Positions 1 to 9,248 of a stretch of 64,000 bases of DNA are shown here, piece after piece. Origin of the DNA: Mesorhizobium sp. LMG 17147 (GTDB lineage Bacteria; Pseudomonadota; Alphaproteobacteria; Rhizobiales; Rhizobiaceae); NCBI RefSeq assembly GCF_024297145.1, contig NZ_JANCTC010000003.1, positions 124,001-188,000 of the forward strand, in the 5' to 3' direction. Under the pieces are notes generated by a model. It was not told where the DNA came from. It saw only the letters and a program-made list of their open reading frames with translations, and did not search any database. The position numbers and the translations under genes are program-made. Position 1 is the stretch's first letter, and the number at the start of each line of letters is the position of its first letter.

Positions 1-1800
1 AAAGCCAACGACACCATGGGGCTGTCGCGAACGGCATCGTTGATTGAAGCCGTGCGCAAGGAAGCAACCAACGCGATGCTGGTCGATAATGGCGACCTTC
101 TACAAGGCAACCCGATGGGCGACTACATCGCCTACGAGAGAGGGATGAAGGATGGCGATCTGCATCCGGTCATGAAGGGCATGAACCTGCTCGGCTACGA
201 ATGCTCGACGCTCGGCAACCACGAGTTCAACTATGGCCTGTCGTTCATGGACAAGGTGCTGGCCGGTGCCAATTTTCCGTTCGTCTGCGCGAACCTGATC
301 CGCGGCACCGAGCTCGCCGCGAACCCGCGCGACGACAAGCTCTATCTCAAGCCGTATGTCATCCTCGACAGGAAGATCAAAGACGGATCGGGCGCCGAGC
401 AACCGATCAGGATCGGCATCATTGGCTTCGTGCCGCCGCAGATCATGGTCTGGGACCTGAAAAATCTCGAAGGCAGTGTCAAGACGCGCGACATCGTCGA
501 GGCGGCCAAGGCGTGGGTGCCGCAAATGAAGGAAGAAGGCGCCGACATCGTCATTGCGCTCTCCCATTCCGGCATCGACGTGAAGCAAAGCGACATGATG
601 GAGAATGCCTCCGTCTTCGTGGCAGGTGTCGAAGGCATCGATGCGGTGTTCACCGGCCACCAGCACCTCGTCTTCCCTGGCAAGAAGGACTTTCAGTTGC
701 TGGAAGCCGTCGATCCGGCGAAAGGCACGCTGCAAGACAAGCCCGCCGTTATGGCCGGCTTCTGGGGCTCGCATATGGGGCTGATCGATCTGTTGCTGGA
801 GCGCGACGGATCGACATGGAAAATCGTCTCGGCGACCTCTGAGGCCAGGCCGATCTTTGAGCGGGTCGACAAGACGAACAAGCCGACCGTCGCGGACGAC
901 CAGCGCATCGTCGACGCGCTCAAACAGGATCACGAGGCGACGCTCGCCTATGTGCGCCGGCCTGTCGGCAAAACCTCGGCGCCGCTCTATTCCTATTTTG
1001 CGCTGGTCGCCGACGATCCATCGGTCCAGATCGTCAGTCAGGCGCAGACCTGGTACTTGAAGGACATCCTGAAGAACACCGAGTGGAAGGATATGCCGCT
1101 GCTGTCGGCAGCGGCACCGTTCAAGGCGGGTGGGCGCAACGGCGCCGACTATTACACCGACGTGCCGGTGGGCGATATCGCCATCAAGAACGTCGCCGAC
1201 CTCTACCTCTATCCAAACACGGTGCGCGCCGTCGAAATCACCGGAGCGGAGGTGAAGGAATGGCTGGAAATGTCGGCCGGCATCTTCAACCGGATCGAAC
1301 CGGGCAAAGCCGACCAGGCGCTCATCAACACTGACTTCCCATCCTATAATTTCGACGTGATCGACGGCGTCACCTACAAAATCGATCTGTCGCAGCCACC
1401 GAAATATGATTCGAAGGGCGGGCTGGTGAATGCTGGCTCGAACCGCATCATTGACTTGATGTTCAACGGCAATCCAATTGATCCCAAGCGGAAATTCGTC
1501 GTCGCCACCAACAACTACCGGGCCGGCGGCGGAGGCAATTTCCCGCAGATCAATGCCTCGAAGATCATCTACGAAGCGCCCGACACCAACCGCGATGTGA
1601 TCGTGCGTTATATCGTCAGCAAAGGCACCATCAATCCGTCGGCGGACGCCAACTGGTCGTTTGCGCCACTACCGGGAACCAGCGTCGTATTCCAGACCGG
1701 CGCCAGGGCAAAGGATTTCATTGCGCAAGTGACGTCGCTGAAGATCGAGCCGGCGGGCGAGGGCGAAGCAGGGTTTGCCAAGTACCGCATCACTCTCTAG
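1..1800 (+). CDS. cpdB: 2',3'-cyclic-nucleotide 2'-phosphodiesterase/3'-nucleotidase, 5' end outside window
   Basis: Periplasmic enzyme that opens 2',3'-cyclic nucleotides and removes the 3'-phosphate, salvaging nucleosides and phosphate. The frame is open from base 1, so the signal peptide and the first DxH metal motif lie upstream of the window; about 599 codons are visible of a usual length near 650. Calcineurin-type metallophosphatase motifs are seen in order: DNGD, GNHEFNYG, ALSHSG and GHQH, then the 5'-nucleotidase C-terminal domain with GGGGNF about 90 residues before the end. The ATG at 16 is internal to the family alignment. It runs tail to tail with the following minus-strand gene. 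Family assignment is firm; substrate range is inferred from the family. Confidence 0.9.
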   Translation, partial: KANDTMGLSRTASLIEAVRKEATNAMLVDNGDLLQGNPMGDYIAYERGMKDGDLHPVMKGMNLLGYECSTLGNHEFNYGLSFMDKVLAGANFPFVCANLIRGTELAANPRDDKLYLKPYVILDRKIKDGSGAEQPIRIGIIGFVPPQIMVWDLKNLEGSVKTRDIVEAAKAWVPQMKEEGADIVIALSHSGIDVKQSDMMENASVFVAGVEGIDAVFTGHQHLVFPGKKDFQLLEAVDPAKGTLQDKPAVMAGFWGSHMGLIDLLLERDGSTWKIVSATSEARPIFERVDKTNKPTVADDQRIVDALKQDHEATLAYVRRPVGKTSAPLYSYFALVADDPSVQIVSQAQTWYLKDILKNTEWKDMPLLSAAAPFKAGGRNGADYYTDVPVGDIAIKNVADLYLYPNTVRAVEITGAEVKEWLEMSAGIFNRIEPGKADQALINTDFPSYNFDVIDGVTYKIDLSQPPKYDSKGGLVNAGSNRIIDLMFNGNPIDPKRKFVVATNNYRAGGGGNFPQINASKIIYEAPDTNRDVIVRYIVSKGTINPSADANWSFAPLPGTSVVFQTGARAKDFIAQVTSLKIEPAGEGEAGFAKYRITL

Positions 1801-1885
1801 GTGAGGATTTGAGCGTCGACTCGAAACTGTCTCAGCGCTAAGATACTGTCCGGTACGGCAAACCTTTTTCCAGCAGATGGCCTTG

Positions 1886-2875
1886 TCACCCACGTGGTGC
1901 GAAACGCCGCTTGATGGCAGGCATGACCAGATCCAGTGCGTCCGTCGAAATCCCACCGGAATAATCGTCCGGCAGTTGGTCGATCGAGGCTGGGTCGTCG
2001 AGGCCTTGTGAAAAGCCGCCGCCGGAATAGGGACCGAGCAGGTAGACATGGCTGCCGACACCGTCCATACGATCGAGAAAACGGTCCGGCCAGCCCCACA
2101 TCCACTTTGCGATATTGACGGGGATGAGCAAAGTGCCCTGGCGGCAGGCATCAGGAACGTAGCCGCTCCAGCCGAGCGCAGTGTAGCGAAGAATGCAGCG
2201 CGTCAGGGATGCGCGGCTCAGCGTGTGCGTATCCGGCAATGCTGCCTTGACCGCGTCCATAGGCCTGTCGCCGCCATAGACCGTCAGATTGGCGCGCTCG
2301 GCCGGCGTCAATGTGGCGAGCCAGGCAGCCAGCATCTCGCCTTCCTTGGGATCGTTGCTTTTGACGTTGATGTTGAAGCGCCGGTTCGGGAAGCGCTGCA
2401 AGACTTCATCCAGCGACTGCATCATGCCGACACCCTTGCCGCGAAACGGAAAGGTCTTGCCGCCATCGGCAGTGTAGCCATAACCAATATCGAGCGTCTT
2501 CAATTCGGACATTGCATGGCTGCGCGTTTCACCCTTGCCGTCGGTGCGACAATCCAGCGTCCAATCGTGGAAGACGGCGAACTTGCCGTCCGTGGTAGGA
2601 TGGACATCAAGTTCGAGCGCGTCCGCACCGAGCGCGAAGGCGGCTTCCATCGACGGTATCGTGTTCTCGAGGAAGGAATGGCGCGGCGTCAGCATGCGAG
2701 CGGCCGTGCATGTTTCCGATCCGAGGTTCGTACGGTCGAAATCCTGAGCCAGGCCGCGATGCGCAAGCACCGAAGGGGTGCCGGCCAGCCGGCTCGAAAG
2801 CAGCGAGGTGTTGTTGAGCCAGATGCCGCCCGCAGCGACGAGAATTGCAACGAGGGAGATCGTCCGTCTGCGCAT
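1886..2875 (-). CDS. Glycerophosphodiester phosphodiesterase, exported
   Basis: A GDPD-family TIM-barrel phosphodiesterase (329 residues) that would split glycerophosphodiesters into glycerol-3-phosphate and an alcohol. The catalytic HRG motif is in LAHRGLAQ, followed by the ENT motif and metal ligands in ALELDVHPTTDG and FHDWTL. I start at the ATG giving MRRRTISLVAILVAAGG because it forms a clean N-terminal signal or anchor segment; a start 14 codons upstream is possible. The C-terminal third contains several Trp/Gly-rich stretches typical of periplasmic members. Together with the adjacent cpdB it suggests phosphate scavenging from phosphodiesters, which is inference from context. Confidence 0.88.
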   Translation of the reverse strand: MRRRTISLVAILVAAGGIWLNNTSLLSSRLAGTPSVLAHRGLAQDFDRTNLGSETCTAARMLTPRHSFLENTIPSMEAAFALGADALELDVHPTTDGKFAVFHDWTLDCRTDGKGETRSHAMSELKTLDIGYGYTADGGKTFPFRGKGVGMMQSLDEVLQRFPNRRFNINVKSNDPKEGEMLAAWLATLTPAERANLTVYGGDRPMDAVKAALPDTHTLSRASLTRCILRYTALGWSGYVPDACRQGTLLIPVNIAKWMWGWPDRFLDRMDGVGSHVYLLGPYSGGGFSQGLDDPASIDQLPDDYSGGISTDALDLVMPAIKRRFAPRG

Positions 2876-3034
2876 GATATGATTCCCATTGGCCGTTATG
2901 GCCGCATCCTGCGTCACGATCGGACTTTTTTGACGGTCGGGCAGATCAAACGGCCGCTAAAGATTCCCGGGGAGGGTCCCCAGCAGCGTTGGAATCGTTA
3001 TGGTTGCAGCCGTCCATATGCGCTAGTTTTAGTC

Positions 3035-3169
3035 ATGCGTTATGTCATCGTCATCACGACCGTCACCTTTTTCCTGATCTGGGACGGCATTTACAACCAA
3101 GGCCGCTACCTCGACAGGACGGTCAGGGAGGTGACCCGCATCGTGCACTATGTAACCAGCATGGTGTAG
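3035..3169 (+). CDS. 44-residue single-span membrane peptide, unknown function
   Basis: A short frame encoding a hydrophobic helix at residues 3-16 (YVIVITTVTFFLIW) followed by a charged tail with DGIYNQGRYLD. The layout, one membrane span then a conserved-looking polar tail, fits small proteins found in rhizobial genomes, but I cannot name a family. There is no obvious Shine-Dalgarno before the ATG; AT-rich sequence (ctagttttag) lies just upstream, so the transcript may be nearly leaderless. Longer in-frame starts upstream would read through sequence antisense to the neighbouring phosphodiesterase gene and are unlikely. Function unknown. Confidence 0.55.
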   Translation: MRYVIVITTVTFFLIWDGIYNQGRYLDRTVREVTRIVHYVTSMV

Positions 3170-3272
3170 TTTCTCTTCGCTGCTACGGTTCGCAGACGCG
3201 ACAAACCTGCCGATTGACGGCACGCTGCCGCTGACACAAAAGAACGCCGGTCCAACGGTCGAGGAGGCTGGG

Positions 3273-3560
3273 TTGATCCGGCATATCGTTTTCTTCAGCG
3301 CACGGCATAAAGCGGATGTCGAGGCAGTGCGCACGGGCCTCCTGGCGCTTGGCAAGATACCTCATTCGCGTCATTTCGAGGTAACGCTCAACACCAAGGT
3401 CGACCCGCTCTCGGATGAGATCGATGTGGTCGTCTACGCCGAGTTCGAGGACGAAGCGGCGCTCGCCGCCTACAAGGCGCATCCGCTCTATGCAGAGACG
3501 ACCAGCCGGGTCAAACCGCTACGCGAATTGCGTTATTCGGCCGACATCGTTGCAAGTTGA
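3273..3560 (+). CDS. Dabb (stress-responsive alpha/beta barrel) domain protein
   Basis: A 95-residue protein matching the dimeric alpha-beta barrel (Dabb) family: it opens with IRHIVFFSARHKAD, the strand-plus-helix pattern of these proteins, and ends with HPLYAETTSRVKPLRELRYS-like sequence typical of the last helix and strand. The start is a TTG chosen because a strong gaggagg ribosome-binding site lies five bases upstream and no in-frame ATG fits. Dabb proteins are small cytosolic proteins, some enzymes and some of unknown role; no substrate can be inferred here. It stands alone between the 44-residue peptide and the VOC gene. Confidence 0.8.
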   Translation: MIRHIVFFSARHKADVEAVRTGLLALGKIPHSRHFEVTLNTKVDPLSDEIDVVVYAEFEDEAALAAYKAHPLYAETTSRVKPLRELRYSADIVAS

Positions 3561-3636
3561 CGAGTCGCCGTCCCCTAGGCGCCGATAGTGGTCTTGCCGC
3601 TGAGGCGTCGGCCAAGGCCTTGAACCATTTTCAGGA

Positions 3637-4542
3637 ATGAGGCACACCGCGCGGGACATGACCGAGAACACCTCCGCAAGGCCTCATCCGCTCGATCACC
3701 TAGTGCTGCCGACCGCGAGCCTCGATATTGCGCGGGCGCGCTTGACCCTGCTTGGCTTTACTGTTGCGCCGACAGGTATCCACCCTTTCGGAACGGAAAA
3801 CTGCTGTGTCTTCCTCACCGACGGCACCTATCTCGAGCCGCTCGTGGTCGCCGACAGACAGGCCGTGGCAAAGGCGATCGCGAACCGCAATGTCTTTGTC
3901 GCGCGTGATCGCACCTATCGCGAAGAAAACGGCGATGAAGGATTTTCTGCCGTGGCGCTGGGCACCGAAAGCGCCGCCGCGGACTACGCGCGCTACATGG
4001 AAGCCGGTCTGTCGGCGGGAGACGCGCTAAGCTTTTCGCGCGCCTTTACCGATGCGACGGGAACGAGCGACACCGCATCGTTCAAACTGGCCTTCGCGGC
4101 TACAGGCAAGGCAACGGACGCTTTTCTCTTCGCCTGCGAGCGGATCGATGCGCCGAACGTCGACCGCACTGCGTTGCAGGCGCACGCTAATGGCGCAACC
4201 GGCATTGTCGAAGTCGTAGCAGTCACTGGCGAACCTTTCGAACAAGGCCGCTTGATTTCGATCGCAGCCGGAATCGAGGCGCAGGGCGGCACTGTCTATG
4301 AGCTGCCGAATGCCGTAGTGACCATTCTGGATCCTGCAGCCTATTCGGCACGCTTCGGCATTCCTGCCGGCGCGCCATCTGAACTCCGCTTTGCTGGGAT
4401 CGTCTTTTCGATTAGGCACGCCGACGCCGTCGCCAAGCTGCTTGCAGCCAATTCCGTCGAACACCACACGCGCGGCGGTGATATCATCGTGCCGCCGGCG
4501 CCAGGGCAGGGCGCCGCCTTCATTTTCCGGGAGATCGCATGA
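3637..4542 (+). CDS. VOC/glyoxalase-like domain protein
   Basis: A 301-residue protein with two vicinal-oxygen-chelate halves. The first begins HPLDHLVLPTASLDIARARL and contains GIHPFGTENCCVFL and YLEPL, the pattern of the glyoxalase-like (Glyoxalase_3 type) family; the second half has AGIVFSI and ends DIIVPPAPGQGAAFIF. Such proteins bind a metal and act as lyases, isomerases or dioxygenases, or have no known activity; the substrate is not predictable here. The stop overlaps the kdsA start by four bases (ATGA), so the two are translationally coupled. A second possible start is the ATG at 3658 (MTENTS); neither has a strong ribosome-binding site. Confidence 0.8.
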   Translation: MRHTARDMTENTSARPHPLDHLVLPTASLDIARARLTLLGFTVAPTGIHPFGTENCCVFLTDGTYLEPLVVADRQAVAKAIANRNVFVARDRTYREENGDEGFSAVALGTESAAADYARYMEAGLSAGDALSFSRAFTDATGTSDTASFKLAFAATGKATDAFLFACERIDAPNVDRTALQAHANGATGIVEVVAVTGEPFEQGRLISIAAGIEAQGGTVYELPNAVVTILDPAAYSARFGIPAGAPSELRFAGIVFSIRHADAVAKLLAANSVEHHTRGGDIIVPPAPGQGAAFIFREIA

Positions 4543-5390
4543 ACAAGCTCAATCCACTGATGCCGAACTCTTCCGTTGCGGTCGGCAAAGTCATTTTCGG
4601 CAACAGCGCGCCCTTATCGCTGATCGCCGGTCCATGTCAGCTGGAATCGCGGCAGCACGCTTTCGACATGGCCGGTGCGCTAAAGGAATTGACTGAAAGG
4701 CTCGGCATTGGGCTCGTCTACAAGACCAGCTACGACAAGGCCAACCGCACCTCGCTTGGCGGCACGCGCGGCGCGGGACTTGAAGCGGCAATGCCGATCT
4801 TCGACGACTTGCGCAAGAATTTTGCGCTGCCGATCCTGACCGACGTTCACACTGAGGAACAATGCGCGATCGTCGCTCCGCATGCCGATATCCTGCAGAT
4901 TCCTGCCTTCCTCAGCCGACAGACCGATTTGCTGATTGCTGCGGCAAGAACCGGCAAGGTGGTCAATGTGAAGAAGGGCCAATTCCTCGCGCCGTGGGAC
5001 ATGAAGAACGTCGTCGCCAAGATCATCGGCTCCGGCAACGCCAATGTCTTGGTGACCGAGCGCGGCGCATCCTTTGGTTACAACACCCTGGTGTCCGACA
5101 TGCGGGCGCTGCCGATCATGGCCGAGATCGGTGCGCCGGTGATTTTCGATGCCACCCATTCCGTGCAGCAGCCGGGTGGGCAGGGCGGTTCGTCTGGAGG
5201 CGACCGGCGCTTTGTCGAGACGCTGGCGCGCGCGGCCGTCGCGGTTGGCGTCGCCGGCGTCTTCATCGAGACGCACCAGGACCCCGACAACGCGCCTTCC
5301 GACGGTCCCAACATGGTGCCGCTAAAGGATCTTCCCGCATTGCTTGAACGGCTGATGGCGTTCGATCGCATTGCCAAGAGCGTGGGTTGA
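4539..5390 (+). CDS. kdsA: 3-deoxy-8-phosphooctulonate (KDO8P) synthase, metal-dependent type
   Basis: Condenses phosphoenolpyruvate with arabinose-5-phosphate to make KDO-8-phosphate for lipopolysaccharide. 283 residues, the normal length. Motifs include IAGPCQLES, KTSYDKANRTS, DVHTEEQC and FIETHQDPDNAPSDGPNM. The Cys in AGPC, with the later His (DATHS), Glu (FIETH) and Asp (SDGP), is the ligand set of class II metal-dependent enzymes; metal-independent ones such as the E. coli enzyme have Asn at the Cys position. Coupled to the VOC gene upstream by ATGA. In many alphaproteobacteria kdsA lies near pyrG and eno; eno follows here about 0.9 kb downstream. Confidence 0.97.
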   Translation: MNKLNPLMPNSSVAVGKVIFGNSAPLSLIAGPCQLESRQHAFDMAGALKELTERLGIGLVYKTSYDKANRTSLGGTRGAGLEAAMPIFDDLRKNFALPILTDVHTEEQCAIVAPHADILQIPAFLSRQTDLLIAAARTGKVVNVKKGQFLAPWDMKNVVAKIIGSGNANVLVTERGASFGYNTLVSDMRALPIMAEIGAPVIFDATHSVQQPGGQGGSSGGDRRFVETLARAAVAVGVAGVFIETHQDPDNAPSDGPNMVPLKDLPALLERLMAFDRIAKSVG

Positions 5391-5512
5391 ACCAGCAGTT
5401 GCGCCACAGCAGCGTCGTCAAGAAAACTTTGAAGAATTTCGAACCCGCCTGGAACCTTAGCCCGCGGCCCTCATTGTCAAAATCTAATGTCAACGACGAC
5501 GAGGAGAACACC

Positions 5513-5878
5513 ATGACGACCCAGACGGGACACACCGAAGCCATCGCCGCTTCGCGGGTTATCGGCACATCGGTCTACAACACGGAAGGCACTCATATCG
5601 GCGACATCGAGGACGTCATGCTCGACAAATTGTCGAACGGAATCATGTTTGCCGTGATCGGTTTTGGCGGATTTCTCGGCATTGGCGAGAAATACCACGC
5701 CATTCCGTGGGCGAGCCTTGATTATGACGAGAACAAGGGTGGCTATGTCGTGCCGTTCACCAAAGACCAGCTGATGGCCGCTCCTTCTTACTCGATCAAC
5801 GAGCTGACCGGCGCCGACGGCGAGGCCGCGCGTGACGCCTCATACAACTACTACAAGGTCGAGCCTTACTGGCATTGA
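5513..5878 (+). CDS. PRC-barrel domain protein
   Basis: A 121-residue cytosolic protein with a PRC-barrel: SRVIGTSVYNTEGTHIGDIEDVML is followed by FAVIGFGGFLGIGEKYHAIPW and LDYDENKGGYVVP, the usual five-strand pattern. The start is fixed by a gaggaga ribosome-binding site eight bases before the ATG; an in-frame start 126 bases upstream would extend into the kdsA end. The C-terminus is rich in Tyr and Asn (YNYYKVEPYWH). Stand-alone PRC-barrel proteins are common and often stress-related in rhizobia, but their role is not defined. A strong terminator follows 36 bases after the stop. Confidence 0.85.
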   Translation: MTTQTGHTEAIAASRVIGTSVYNTEGTHIGDIEDVMLDKLSNGIMFAVIGFGGFLGIGEKYHAIPWASLDYDENKGGYVVPFTKDQLMAAPSYSINELTGADGEAARDASYNYYKVEPYWH

Positions 5879-5913
5879 CCTTACTGGCACTGACTAAGTC
5901 TCCTGGAATCAAG

Positions 5914-5941
5914 AAGGCCCCCGGGAAATCGGGGGCCTTTC
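5914..5941 (+). terminator. Rho-independent terminator after the PRC-barrel gene
   Basis: A perfect 10-bp stem, aaggcccccg pairing with cgggggcctt around a six-base loop, ends in a short T run. It sits between the plus-strand PRC-barrel gene and the minus-strand lipoprotein gene ending at 5956, so it may serve both. Confidence 0.85.
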
Positions 5942-5955
5942 GATGAGACGGGATG

Positions 5956-6078
5956 CTACTGCGCAATCTGCAGGGCCGGCAAAGGCGACGATCCCTGCGG
6001 GGGTTGCTGATTGTCGCACGACGTCAGGAACGCAGCCGCGATCAGGAACAAACTCACAATACCGCTCAACTGGGACAT
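5956..6078 (-). CDS. 40-residue lipoprotein, unknown function
   Basis: A minus-strand frame of 40 codons beginning MSQLSGIVSLFLIAAAFLTS and continuing with CDNQQPPQG. It has a hydrophobic signal sequence and a lipobox L-T-S-C with Cys at 21, leaving a mature lipopeptide of only 20 residues rich in Gln, Pro and Ser. The ribosome-binding site aggagg lies eight bases before the ATG, among the strongest in the window, which supports real translation. Asp after the Cys is the residue that, in E. coli, favours inner-membrane retention. It is not an entericidin by motif. Function unknown. Confidence 0.75.
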   Translation of the reverse strand: MSQLSGIVSLFLIAAAFLTSCDNQQPPQGSSPLPALQIAQ

Positions 6079-6177
6079 GGCGAAACTCCTCCTGTTTCGC
6101 CCCGCGCGACAACAGCCATAAACCAGAAACCGGCATGCGGCCTATGACAAATGATGACAGTGTTTTGTGCTTCGTGA

Positions 6178-7566
<1,389 letters not shown>

Positions 7567-7592
7567 TTTCGAGAGAAAATCCGTGGCGGCGA

Positions 7593-7618
7593 GGGTGGGC
7601 ACATTCCCGCCCTTTTTT
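7593..7618 (+). terminator. Rho-independent terminator after eno
   Basis: A 7-bp stem gggtggg/cccgccc with one T-G pair closes a six-base loop (cacatt) and is followed by six T residues. It ends the enolase transcript before the FtsB-like gene. Confidence 0.85.
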
Positions 7619-7700
7619 GCTTCCTGGCTCTGAATCCAACAGGCTGTAACCGTCCATTAAGCACAATCGGGCGACAAAGGCGGCCTAGAGGATTCGGACC

Positions 7701-8021
7701 ATGTGGACACGCCAGCACAAGCAAAGAAACACCGGCCGGCTGATCATCCCCTCGCTCTGCGTGGTGTTCCTGACTTATTTCGGCTTCCATGCCTATCATG
7801 GCGAGTTCGGGATATATTCCAAGTATCGGCTCGAAGCTGAGACTGCCGAATTGCAGGGCAGGCTCGATGCCGTCAGGACGCGCCGGATCGATCTCGAGCG
7901 CCGCGTTCAGCTGATGCATGAGGGCACGCTGGAGAAGGACATGCTGGACGAGCAGGCGCGCAAGGCGCTTAATCTGTCCCACGCCGACGAGATCACCATC
8001 ATGTTGCCGGGCGTAAGATAA
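7701..8021 (+). CDS. FtsB/DivIC-type septum formation initiator
   Basis: A 106-residue bitopic membrane protein of the FtsB/DivIC family, which bridges FtsL and FtsQ in the divisome. It has a short basic cytoplasmic N-terminus (WTRQHKQRN), one membrane helix at about residues 14-32, then a coiled coil at about residues 40-75 (YRLEAETAELQGRLDAVRTR) and a C-terminal segment LDEQARKALNLSHADEI matching the family. Location between eno and pdhA is a recurring alphaproteobacterial arrangement and matches ftsB beside eno in enterobacteria. Residue conservation is low in this family, so the exact name ftsB is not asserted. Confidence 0.85.
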   Translation: MWTRQHKQRNTGRLIIPSLCVVFLTYFGFHAYHGEFGIYSKYRLEAETAELQGRLDAVRTRRIDLERRVQLMHEGTLEKDMLDEQARKALNLSHADEITIMLPGVR

Positions 8022-8079
8022 CCTGATTTCAGTTAATCCGCGATATTTGCAATGATTTTAATTGGTTAGATGCATGACA

Positions 8080-8100
8080 GCCATGCGTTTTCGGCATGGC
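8080..8100 (+). promoter_or_regulatory. Perfect hairpin in the pdhA upstream region
   Basis: gccatgc and gcatggc form a 7-bp inverted repeat around a seven-base loop, 93 bases before the pdhA start. It lacks a T run, so it is not a standard terminator; it could be an operator or a leader hairpin. An AT-rich stretch (8041-8070) just upstream may hold the promoter. Confidence 0.4.
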
Positions 8101-8192
8101 GAAAGCCTTCCCTGCATGTTAGCCTGCCTCAAATCGGTGGGAGAACTGATCTCCCTCGCTGTCCGCCAAGAGACGCCAACAGGGAGTGATGC

Positions 8193-9233
8193 ATGGCCAC
8201 CGCCACCAGAAAAGCGCCTGCCAAATCCAAATCAGACGGCAAGATGCCGGGCCTTTCCACCCCGAAGCCTGTTGAATTCACCAAAGACCAGGAGCTTGCC
8301 GCCTACCGGCACATGCTGCTCATCCGCCGCTTCGAGGAAAAGGCCGGCCAGCTTTACGGCATGGGCTTCATCGGCGGTTTCTGCCACCTCTACATCGGCC
8401 AGGAAGCGGTCGTTACCGGCATGAAGATGGCCCTGATCGATGGCGACCAGATGATCACCGCCTATCGCGACCATGGTCATATGCTGGCGATGGAGTTGTC
8501 ACCGCGCGGCGTCATGGCCGAGCTGACCGGGCGCCGTAGCGGCCTGTCGAGAGGCAAAGGCGGCTCCATGCACATGTTCTCCAAGGAGAAGCATTTTTAC
8601 GGCGGCCACGGCATCGTCGGCGCGCAAGTGTCGCTCGGCACCGGCATTGCCTTCGCCAACCGCTATCGCGGCAACAACAATGTGACGCTGACCTATTTCG
8701 GCGATGGCGCCGCGAACCAGGGCCAGGTCTACGAAAGCTTCAACATGGCCTCGCTGTGGAAGCTTCCGGTGATCTACATCATCGAGAACAACCGCTACGC
8801 CATGGGAACCTCGGTCTCGCGCTCTTCGGCCGAGACGGATTTCTCGCACCGCGGCGCCTCCTTCAAGATTCCAGGCATCCAGGTCGACGGCATGGATGTG
8901 CGCGCCGTTAAGGCCGCCGGCGACCTCGCCGCCGAATGGTGCCGCGCCGGCAACGGGCCGCTCATTCTCGAAATGCAGACCTATCGTTACCGCGGCCATT
9001 CGATGTCGGATCCGGCAAAATACCGCTCCAAGGAAGAAGTGCAGAAAATGCGCTCCGAACGTGACCCGATCGAGCAGGTCAAGGCGCGGCTGCTCGACAA
9101 GAAATGGGCAAGCGAGGACGAACTCAAGGCCATCGACAAGGAAGTCCGCGACGTCGTCGCCGACGCCGCAGAATTTGCCCAGAACGACGCGGAGCCGGAT
9201 CCGTCCGAGCTCTGGACCGACATCGTACTTTAA
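8193..9233 (+). CDS. pdhA: Pyruvate dehydrogenase E1 component, alpha subunit
   Basis: With PdhB forms the heterotetrameric E1 that decarboxylates pyruvate with thiamine diphosphate and reductively acetylates lipoyl groups. 346 residues. Motifs: HLYIGQEAV, the active-site-loop MITAYRDHGH, GGSMHMFS, GGHGIVGAQ, and the ThDP/Mg motif GDGAANQGQ ending in IIENN. The phosphorylation-loop region appears as YRYRGHSMSDP. The basic, Ala/Lys-rich first 20 residues (ATRKAPAKSKSDGK) are typical of rhizobial PdhA. First gene of the pdhA-pdhB-pdhC run with 15-17 base gaps, so one operon. Confidence 0.97.
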   Translation: MATATRKAPAKSKSDGKMPGLSTPKPVEFTKDQELAAYRHMLLIRRFEEKAGQLYGMGFIGGFCHLYIGQEAVVTGMKMALIDGDQMITAYRDHGHMLAMELSPRGVMAELTGRRSGLSRGKGGSMHMFSKEKHFYGGHGIVGAQVSLGTGIAFANRYRGNNNVTLTYFGDGAANQGQVYESFNMASLWKLPVIYIIENNRYAMGTSVSRSSAETDFSHRGASFKIPGIQVDGMDVRAVKAAGDLAAEWCRAGNGPLILEMQTYRYRGHSMSDPAKYRSKEEVQKMRSERDPIEQVKARLLDKKWASEDELKAIDKEVRDVVADAAEFAQNDAEPDPSELWTDIVL

Positions 9234-9248
9234 CGAGAGGGCAAGGAC

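Noticed and set aside
100..933. Long minus-strand open frame antisense to cpdB, and similar antisense frames across the window
   Set aside because: These arise from high GC and codon bias; the plus-strand frame carries the metallophosphatase motifs while the antisense frame has none.
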